From Sepioteuthis lessoniana (lineage: Eukaryota > Mollusca > Cephalopoda > Myopsida > Loliginidae), in assembly GCA_963585895.1 (NCBI GenBank), contig OY757911.1, forward strand, positions 89,058,275-89,122,274: a stretch of 64,000 nucleotides of DNA. Reading direction: 5' to 3'. This document shows positions 1 to 10,800 of this stretch, piece after piece. Numbering within the stretch: position 1 is the first letter of the stretch; every line of letters begins with the position of its first letter. The position numbers and the translations under genes are program-made. The notes beneath the pieces are model-generated. The model was not told the origin of the DNA. It was given only the letters and a program-made list of their open reading frames with translations, and made no database searches.

Positions 1-259
1 ATGGAAGACTAAAACTGACAAAATCTGATATTATCCATAATGTTAAAAAGGTATATTTGCACCATTAAACCACTGTTATGTGACGTTTATAGTTAATCAG
101 TAAAGTTAGCCAGCTATTGTCGAGAGCGACCTGAAGGGTTCCTTTTCAATAGCTACTACACCAGGATGTAGGGGAGGGTACTACTCTTTTCCCTGGATTG
201 CTTCATTTACTCTTGATCTGTACCTTATAATGGTGATTGTTGAGCAAGGAGACATTATG

Positions 260-294
<35 letters not shown>

Positions 295-737
295 AGTCTT
301 TGGTATGACTCAACCTGGGATTGAACCCTGGTCTCCTGGACCTTTGGCAAACACTAACCATTATGCCAATGGGCTGGTCCAAACTCTTTAGTTGTGAATG
401 AGCTGAATTTTTAATCAATTATATAGAACTTCATGTGCTGTGGTTTTTGGTATAATTCTTTTGCAATGTTAAGGAATATATAAATTATTTTTATTAGTTT
501 ATGGTTTCTGAATTATTAACTCTTAACATTATATTTAGATATAAGACCTGAAAGTGTAACTGACTTGATGCAGACATCTGTTGTTAGTTGACTTTCTTTT
601 TTAGCCTGTTTTATTGATAATCTGCAAGTGTCCTTGTCAGCTCATTTGGAGATAATTACTGACCTGTTGCATTAGGAATCTCATTAAAGATTTTGTTTAC
701 TCAGTCGCTTACAGAATAAATATTTTCTTTCTTACAG
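1..737. other. WDR54 intron at left edge
   Basis: Apart from the SINE III (104-380) I recognise nothing. No upstream WDR54 exon was found here. Confidence 0.6.
104..380 (-). mobile_element. SINE III with a long T tract
   Basis: Minus-strand head GGCATAATGGTTAGTG and box B GGTTCAATCCC, then a body ending at the TGTCGAGAGCGACC block. A 30-nt T run (263-293) interrupts the body where other copies have a short A/T run. Confidence 0.78.
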
Positions 738-803
738 GCCAGATGGGTAACATTAGGTATTCAACGCACACTCTTAGTGGTTGCTGCTCAAAAAGGAATT
801 CAG
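738..803 (+). CDS. WDR54: WDR54 exon a (first exon in window)
   Basis: The exon encodes 22 codons, from ARWVTLGIQ to AAQKGIQ. Acceptor ttacag and donor CAG/gtaagg are canonical. It is phase 0 at both ends, so an upstream exon must supply the protein start. Confidence 0.85.
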
Positions 804-3800
804 GTAAGGACTTTAATAATTATTTCCCCTCTTCCTTCTTGATATTTCTTTGGCATATTAAAAAAACTTATGTTATGTGCAGCATTAAGCATATTCCTTT
901 TGCCTTGAAAAATGTAATTAGTGTTAAATTGTTGGTACTTCAAAAAGTTGATCAAAGAAATGAAATAATGGTTGTCACTCAATCTCAGTGCTGAAAGAAC
1001 AGACACATTATAAAATGCTGTTCATGTTTATTCTGGATGTTACTAGTTCATTTTGGACCAGTCTCATAAAAAGGAAGAGAGGATTAAGTAACACCCCACC
1101 CAATGGTGGGTGGGGTTCTCACTTAATCTCCAAAATATATATTTATTTCTCTTGGCATCTAAAATTCAATTCCTTCATTTTTTTTAAAATTTTACTCTAT
1201 TTATTCACAACTATTTTTTGGAACAATTATATATATAAATATGAAAATCATGTTGCTTTTTGTTGTACTTGAAAGACAGACAAATGAAGTATCTGGCTGG
1301 TGCAGTCTTTCTATGTTACTCAATTTTTTGGAAAGTGAGGTTTTTTAATTCAGCAGGGAATATTATTCAAATAAATTGAACATTATACAGTGAAAAACTT
1401 CAGGATCAAATTCAGTTAATAATTACATGTCAGGCTATGGACTTATCAATTCATGCTTACGTGCAGTTCTATGCTAATAATGGTACTTGATTGTAGCCTT
1501 AGTTCCATGACTACCATGTGTGTTTCCAGCTAGTTGGTTTATCAACTCCTTCTGTGCCCATGTTGTTTGAAAGATCTATAGATGAGGTATGACACAATCT
1601 ATCCAGAACTATTTCTTATGGTTGGGGTGGTTTGTTGGAACAAGTTGCCTGTGTGTTGGCAACTCAAAGACAAGAAAAGCTCTCCATTAACTATTAACAA
1701 CTATTTATTGAAACACAATGGTGTAACTATAATATATACAACATATATATAGGTATGGAAATTATGTTGCTTTTTGTTGTACTTATGACAGACAAATGAA
1801 GTATCTGGCTGGTGCAGTCTTTCTATGTTACTCAATTTTTTGGAAAGTGAGGCTTTTGCTGGAGAGGCTTTAGTTCTTGGAGAAATTTCTTTTCTTATTC
1901 CTCTGTCTTCAGTATAGACATTGGATATCATCTGTCATCTAACCCTAAAAACATCTATTTTTATAGAGGATTTTCCTGGAAATAAACATTCCCGATTGGC
2001 TCACCAATCACAGATATTTCATATCTTTCTACTACTTTTTGACTGGTCAGCCAATCAAATGTGCTGATCTATATCTGTGGGAAGAGTATTTTTTCCACAT
2101 GTCAGATTTTAATTGATCATCCAATCAAACTAAAATATAGGGGTTTGGTTAATTAAGGGTCCCAGCCCCACATCTTGTGGGAGAGTACCTCTTTTCACAT
2201 TAACCAAAATAAAAAACAAAGATCTAATTGATCTATTCAAGATTTGACCTTTTAATCCCAACAGGTGGGCAAGAGTTAGTTTGGGAGGTCATAATTTAAA
2301 ATGGGTCAGTGTACCAACAAAACTCCAAGCCTGCTTACTTTTTGTTTTGACAATATGAAAGTTTGGTTAGTACTAGTTCCTCAGTGACCTTTTTAAATTG
2401 ACTTTTGAATTTCTTTCAAAATCAATAAGTCTGTTTTGAATTTTTATAAAAGAAAAATTACATTTTCCTAAAAAAATATTCATGCTCTTCATAAGGCTCT
2501 CTTTTCAATAGCCACTATACCAAAGTGTAGGGGAGGGCGCTACTCCATTCCCTGGATTGCTCCATTTTACCCTTGATTTGTACCTTATAATACTGAGTGT
2601 TAAACAAGGCCACACCAAGTACCATTTTTTTGAGTCTTTGGTATGACTTGACCTGGGATTGAACTCTGATCTCCTTGACCATTGGCAAACACTCTATTCA
2701 TTAGGCCAATCTATACTGATTGTTATTTACTTAGTTTTGACCATAAATCTTCATGTATCTGTTTATTTTGCATTATTAAGAACTGTGTTTAAGAGAAAAA
2801 TAGCCATTGAAAGATTACCATAACTCAAATTCAAATCAGACTTACAAACTGCATTGCCCTTCACTTGGGTTACCAAGGGGTGCATTCTTCTGAGGTAAGA
2901 GTTCTGTTTAAAAATCAGCTACGGAGCCCAAACCAAACTTAGATGCATGTTGGCTGGCCAGTAAAAACTTACATTCATCAACTCTGTACACATACTGGAT
3001 GCTGTCTACAGGACTTACCAAGAGTGATGGCCTATAGGGATAGATGGTAAGGGATAGTCAAGAGAATCTATACTGTTAGCATGCCTTGACGATGACCTGT
3101 CAAATTACAGACTTATTGAGCCACTCTTGTAGAGCAAATAAGATTAGCCTTTCGTACTCTTTCCAATTCAGGTAGACAGAAATATTTTTGAGGTAGTCAC
3201 AGGTGAATAAAAAAAGCAATCAAGCAATGGAGTGACTAAGAATTACTTACTTTGAATTGATCATTTATATTGGGGATAACAGTTATATGACCAACTTGTA
3301 AGTATAAGATTTAGTCTTTTTGTAACCTAAACAAAAGAAATCTATAATTTTCCGTATTTTTACATACATTGAAAAAATTTTATGCATTCAGTTCTTATTA
3401 CTACATTAGAACTGCTTTCTGATATTTTGGTAAATTTGCAAAAAAACTTTTTTTGAAATTACTCTTACACTCCAACTTGTTCAATTGGTGATTTGTTGAA
3501 TAAGTCATATTCAATCTTTATAATCAATTTCTCCAAGTTCAAATCATCTATCAAATCATCGTCTGCTTTTCATCCTGTGTTGAACTGTTAGCCAATCCAT
3601 AAGGTGGAAGGGAATAAAATCCAGTTACTTTGGATTTCTTGTAATTTTGTGGGATTGTAGGCAGTAACATTGTGTCTTGTCTACAAATGGCAAAAACAAA
3701 TTCAAAGTTAGGTGTTACTTGTAGTTTTGTGATTCATATGATTATACCAGAAAATCATGTTAGATTAAAATTTCTTTTTATTTTCTTCCAGATGTGTAAT

Positions 3801-4744
3801 AAAAAAAGGAATCTAATTTTTTAAAAATTATGTGTTGGTATTATGTACAATAAAAACTACTATAATTTTTATTTTTTTGGTATCAAGTTTTTTGAGCCAG
3901 ATGGTACCTTACTCTTTTGGCACAACTTAACTTCTGCTGAGGACACTGCATGTAAGTTACTTATCTTTCTGTATTTCTTCACTTCCAGAGTTTTAGTAAT
4001 GTTAATTTGTTATATTTTAGTAATGTTAATTTGTTATAAAAAAAAACCATTTGTTTATTATCAAAAGTATTTGTCTTATATGTTCTTATGTTGAAGGAGC
4101 ACCCATTTGAGAATGCCAGTTGTTAGATATATGACTCTATAAATTGGTTTGATCTTATTAGAGACTTGTGTAAACCAAATATGAAAAATAAGATTAATCT
4201 AAACGATCCACAATCTTTTATCCAAGTATCAGAATATCACAGGATGAATAAAAATTAAGCTCAACATATTTCATTCATGGGATGATATGACAGAAAATTC
4301 AGAAGTCTCTCAAACAGAAAGTAGCAAGAATGTAATATCTTTATATATAATACCAGTATCTGTTTATCAATCCCTTCATTTAGGAAGAGTATCTGGAGGA
4401 TCTTCACTCTTTAAAAAAAAGTCATTGACACAGATTACTATCTCTTAAGTTGATCATTATCAAATGTGGATGGATTGACAGTAATTATTTAGTTATTTTT
4501 GTGTGTAAACATTTTGATTTAGTATTCCATTTTGGCTAAATATTTTTCACTATTTCAGTTGTTCTTTGGTAATTTTATTTCATAATAATTCCACTTTTTC
4601 TTGGAAGACTTTTTTTTTTCAAAGGATTTCAATAAAACTGATGCAGTTTTGTCTTTACTGAAATCAAATATGAATTTTTTTTTTTTTAAATTTGGTAAGA
4701 ATGAATGGTTAAAAATTCACAGAATGTTTCATTTAAAGAACACC

Positions 4745-4806
<62 letters not shown>

Positions 4807-7800
4807 CATTATATGAATTTTCATAATGTTTCTTTTTTTTTCCAAAGGTACCAGTATGTATGCAAGAGGAATTGCTGCAGTAGGATCTAATTTTGTCTGT
4901 GTGGGTGAGTATCTTTCTCACTTTCGAGTAAGAGTCAACATTTAAAAATTAATTTCCACTCATTTATTCATTCTTTATATTTTGTTTGCTATCAAATTTA
5001 TGTAATGCCTATTCTTGAAAACTACCATTGCCTAAAAATTACTACTGTAACTTGGGGTAGTGTCCTCATGGTGTAATGGTTAAAGTGATGGACTGCAGAA
5101 TCGTAGTAAGCAAGTTCAAACCCCAGTCACGCTATTACGTTCACTTTCAGACAAATACCCTTGGGAAAAGTGTGAACCCCCTTATCTTCCTAGCTATGGG
5201 TTAAATAGTACCACTGGTGTTTTTCTAGAAGGATGGCTTTGGCATTAAATAACCTTCAAAGGTTGATATGCCATAAAACAAAGGAACCTATTGTAACTTG
5301 CCTGAGGCATAGAAATAATGGTATAATAGTTATTTAATAAGTGTAGCTTAGATTTGATATAAAGACAAAAGTATAGGGCCTCTTCTAAGGACTGAACTTG
5401 CTATTCAGTAGTAATTGATCTTTGAGGCTAGCTTGTTAACAATGGAGTGTCAAAGTGATGATGTAATAAATATTTATCTAATGGGTAATGTCAAAAATCT
5501 GAATCTAATTCAGATGCCTTCATGTTCATTCATTTTCATTAGATGAAAAGTCTACAGTATTTTCAACAAATGATATATTTTTAAATCATAATCAAGTATC
5601 CAATTAAAGATTCAAATCCTACTTTTGTTTGAATTTCGGGGTGCAGGTGCAAAATATGGAATAATTTTGAAAACGTTTTTTTTAGTCTGATTAGTCCAAT
5701 TTTTGAAAAAAAATGCAATACTTCTAAATTTTCATGATTAGCTCTATTATTCAAGCACTTTTTTTTTAAAATTAAAATTCAGTCCAATATGAGTGAGCAA
5801 GAAAAGAAACAACAAAGAATCTATGATTTGCTTAACTGCAAAACCAAGCCAAAGTTTCTTTGTTTACAGAAAAAGACATTTTTAAGGAAAAGGGAGAGTG
5901 GAGGATGTGATTATTGTGATTAAGAAAGACCCCGACATTGTCAGTAAGAAAGCACACTAATGAATTGAAAGTCCATGAGAAAATTATGAGGACAGCAATC
6001 AAACAAGATTTAAACCCAGACCTTAACCTCCTTGATTCCGCTATATGGGGTGTTTTAGAAAACAAAACAAATGCAACTTCCTATCGAAATATTGCTTCAC
6101 TTTAGATTGCTATTGAGGAGGAATGGAATAAAATGTCTAAAGAATTTATTTTGAAGACATGCAAATTGTTTCAAAGGCATGTTGACACAATAATTGAAAA
6201 AAAATGGTGACTATATTGAGTAAATTTACTGTTTTGTATCTATCTTCTTATTTTGTTTATTTTTTCAAATTAAAATTAATCTTGTTTTATAATAGACATT
6301 TATTATTATACTAGAATATTCCTAATTTTGCTTTCACACACTGTATTTAATGATACTTTTGTATGCATGAAAATTAATTGTTAGAAATGGTAAGCCAATT
6401 CAACTTAACAAAAAAATGAAATATTCCAATTTTTTTTTATTGGTGGGGTCGAGTGAAAAACATGTGCATTTGAAATATCTAAAGCTGAAAACTTTTGAAA
6501 TTTATTTAAAACTAAACAGTATTAGATATTACTTGTATCTAATTAGACGACTTTTAAAAAAATCTAGAATGTCTAGAAATAGACTTTCTTAATATTTAGT
6601 TTTCATATTTATAATCATCTCAATTTTTTTAAATGTCTCTCAAAAAAAAGAAAAGAAAAAAGAACTTTATGAGAATCTCAGTTGTATTATAACTTTCTTT
6701 CTAGACTAAAAATCTTGGAAGTTAGTAGTGATTGTTATTTTTGTATAAAAAATAAAACAAAAAAATTTTACTAGTAAAGTATTTGTGAGATTCTCATTAA
6801 TAGTTTTAATTGACCATTTTATTTTCAGGGACCCATACTGGAGACATTCTTTATTTCAAAGTTCCCCTGAAAGGAAAGACAATTGCCTTCTCAGGTAAAC
6901 TTTCTGGTAAGTATTTTGTTTTGTTTTTACTCTTTAATTAAAAAAAGACATTATAACAATTGCTTCTCAATCACTCATCAGTTTCATTCAGTTGAATTAC
7001 TAATAAAATTATTTTACCTAAAATAGTATTATAATGATATCATATGACCTGATTTTTGTATGTATATTACCATAACACTGCAAAAATGGCACTTGGTATG
7101 AAAGTTTTTATTAGCCTTAAATTACATTAGGTTACTGATTACAATAACTGTTGATCCAATTTGCGGCTTAATTAATAGCATGTGGAATGTGTAAGTTCAA
7201 TTATAATATCTAATTTCTCAAGGGAGGTAACTATTAAGTGCTAATTGTATAGTACTTTTCATTTAGACTATAAATTTGATAAATGAAATAATATGTCATT
7301 TGATTATAAACTAATATGGCCTTTGATGACTATTTACAGAAGAAATTTATTTGAAAATTATTGAAGGAAAAAAGGAAAGCAGTAAATTATTTTGTTTTCA
7401 AATAGAAGATTTAATGTGAAATCTTTTGTATAATTCTGATTAATTTAAACATTTCTTTGATTTTATTAAATTAGGATTCTAGGGCCATTTTTTTCCATCC
7501 TGATTGATTATTTTTTAGATAGAAAGATTATTTTGTTTATTGATTATTTTTTTGATTTTGTAATATGTTTTATAAATCTAAAGCAAAGAATTTCTACTTC
7601 CAAAACCATAAAAAAATTTGATCATTTCTCACTTTTTTGTCTTTTTAAAGTTCATAAAATTATAATAACCTTTCCAAAGTCAGCAATTTTTTTCTGTTTG
7701 CATCAATTATTTTGGTTGCTTCTTATTATTTCATAATTTTCTAGATCAAGACCTCTATCCATTTTTACTTTTCCTCTTTTACTTTAAAATAATGAAATGC

Positions 7801-10800
7801 TTTTCTTTTAGAACACAAGAAAGGAATTTCTTGCTTAGCAGCCAGTGATAATTTAATGGCAAGTTCTGACATGGATGGGGATATCTTCTTGTGGAAAGTA
7901 TCTAGCAATGATGTCTTTTTACCTCTGTTCCGAATTCCTGGTTATCAGTAAGTTATTCCTTAAATACTTCCTTTGAAATGAATTCCCTTATTTCTTTTCT
8001 TTTACTACCAACTTAATTCTTTTAATTCATTGACTAATCTGCCCTATTGATGGGGCTTAAAATACACTGACTGTATTCCCTGTAGAGTGGTAAGACCAAC
8101 CCCTAAAACTGTCCTGGATATGACACTAAACTGCACTTAATGGTGAGGCTCCAGTTCTTACTCCCAGGTCAACTCTGTTAGGGTCCTAGATAGCTCTGTT
8201 AAAAAATTATTATTCAACTGGAATACGTGATGCCTCATAACTGTAGATTGTTTGTATTAAGTATGGTTTCTTTAAGTGATAATTGTTTACAAAGGCTTAG
8301 TGACTTGAAACCATATAAGTGTACAAACAAATGACTGTTATCAAATAGAAAGAATTACTTGAAACCATATTATTAGTGATAAATAAGAATACTTGAAACC
8401 ATACAACTGTGCGCAAATTGTTTGTATGTGGGTCATTTAAAAAATGGTGAATTTTTTTTTCTTAGAAGTTGGCAATAGGAAGCACTTTTTACAGTTGCCT
8501 CTTTTTCAAGGAAATCAATTGTGATAATCTTCTGGTACAAGAAAGGAACTGTCAGTATGACTTTCTTATTGACTGATGCTCCCAGAACATTTTCTTTACT
8601 GGAGAGTTAGTGTGTTTCCACACTATGAACTGTCTTTTTGACTCAGGCTTATCGTGGCAAACCCGTGTTTAGCCCATTTGTAATGATTTTTTGACTAAAA
8701 TGTGCTTCTCTGTATATATCATATTCTTCTGTAAATTTCACTCATGTGGCTTGTACTTCTCAGCCACAAAAATTTGATAGACCTCAACACAAGCCTGGAG
8801 CACTGTTTAATTTTCCACCATTTTGAATAGCCTCAAAACAAACATTTTTTGAGTTTAAAATAATTTTTACTATAAACCAATTCCAAACATTACAAAGTTT
8901 ACATTTATCGAAAAAAATTCTGAAAAAAATTATTTTGCTTTTCTCAAAAAAATTTCCCTTAATTATTGAATAACTTTGGTATGAGATAGGAATACTTGAT
9001 AAATAGTAAAGTTGTCTCCCTTTAGTCGAGGGTGACCGGAAGGCTCCCTTTTCAATAGCTACAACACCGAGGTGTAGGGGAGGGCGCTACTCCTTTCTTT
9101 GGATGGCTCCACTTTACCCTTGATACGTACCTTACATCGCTGAGTGTTAAGCAAGGAGGTATCAAGTACCATTTTTAAAGTCTTTGGTATGACGCGACCT
9201 GGGATTGAACCCCAGTCTCCCGGACCATAGGCGAATGTATGCAAAAAACTCCTCAAAAAATGTAAATAAGAATATACAATGTTGATGATTCCCTAACCTC
9301 TTGGCATAAAATAACCCTAAACAAGTTGACATGACATTAAAATGAATCACTTATTGACTGTTGTCAATAAAATTAAATTGTTTGGACTGTTTCTTGTAAT
9401 TATTTGACTGTATGTTTAGATCCTTCATCATTGAAGACTGGAGGAAATTTGGCTTAATATTCATTTATCCTGTGACATTCTAATTTTACTCTGAAAAAAT
9501 TGAGGATAGCATAGGATAAATATGATTTTAAAAATTTCTCATTAATATTTGTTACTACGAAAACTATTTCCTCTGGCTTCTGGTTGAATTTTCTTGTTTT
9601 CTAAGTACTCAGAAAACAATCTTGATTTCTTGTTTTTTTACAGTCATAAATTTGATTAAAAGCAAAATCCATTAAATGGCAAACAGTTTTTGAAGATAAA
9701 TCATCTTCAAAAACTGTTTGCCATTTAATGGATTTGAAAGCTATGTATAATTGTGATGATCATCTGACGTTTTTATCTATAAGTAGTTATGAATTTAATG
9801 TTCAAAATATTTGAAAGCTTGTGTAATATATTCAACAACTTGGCTTGATAATACATCATTTGGTTACATGTCAATATAACATATGGTCAATTCATTATCA
9901 TGATGGATCACCACACATTTTTCTTTTGAAGTATTTAACACTCTTAATAACTGACAATAGATATCTGCTGTAATTGTTAGAAATTCAAAATGGATCCTAT
10001 CAATGCAATCCCTTAAAACATTTACAAAAACTTTCCTTGAATAGAGATCCATTTTGTAATGTGCTTTAACCTGTTTGCCTTTAATAAGTTATTGTCAGGA
10101 GTCCCCATGATATAATGGCTAAAGTGCTGGACTACAGCCTCATATTAAGTGAGTTCAAACTCCAGTTGGGCTATTACATTCACTTTTGGACTAATACCCT
10201 TAGGAAAGATATTTAACCCCCTTATCCTCCCAGCTATGGGTTACATAGTACCACTACTGTTCTTCTACAAGATGGTTTTGACATTAGATAATCCATAAAG
10301 ATTGATATGCCATTTAAAACAAAGAAACCAAACCAAACCTAAGTTATTGTCTTAACCACTATATTCTTGTAAAGCATTTATTTTTCATCACTAATCAGTC
10401 CATAAATGGTGAGATGGATTCACAGGAGTGCAGATGTCCACTGTTGCTTTATGGCTTACAAGATGGCATTGACTGTAGCTGATTTGGTACCTTGGTTGGT
10501 TGATTATAGCAGCGCAGTTAGATTGGAATACTTAAAACCATTTAACTGTGTAAGCAAATGAGTTCTGGCTCATTTAAAAATCGTTGCCTACTAACTATTT
10601 ATTTACAAATTATATATATTTAATATGCATGTATAAACAGGATTTAGCATTAAAGGTTTAATAGACTGTAAAACATAACCAACCAATCATATAACAGGAT
10701 ATGCCAAAGTCTCTATCACTGGCCCTGATTAGTGATAGGTGAAATTGATTGTAAGACTTGATATGGCAACATATATTTTGAACTAGAAATCCAGTTACAG

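Larger units (their letters stand above)
804..3887. other. WDR54 intron a-b
   Basis: It holds unknown dispersed repeats (965-2300), a SINE III and a LINE fragment. From 3125 to 3887 I see only AT-rich sequence. Confidence 0.6.

Noticed and set aside
4601-4921. Open frames across the TA array on both strands
   Set aside because: They are poly(Tyr-Ile) translations of the microsatellite. Only the short exon 4848-4904 is coding.
5058-5130. Possible tRNA gene
   Set aside because: Box A and box B are present but the cloverleaf is degraded and the sequence runs into a repeated SINE body.
5640-6500. Terminal inverted repeats for the Tc1-like relic
   Set aside because: The GGGGTGCAGGTG and GGGGTCGAGTG stretches are similar but lie in direct, not inverted, orientation.
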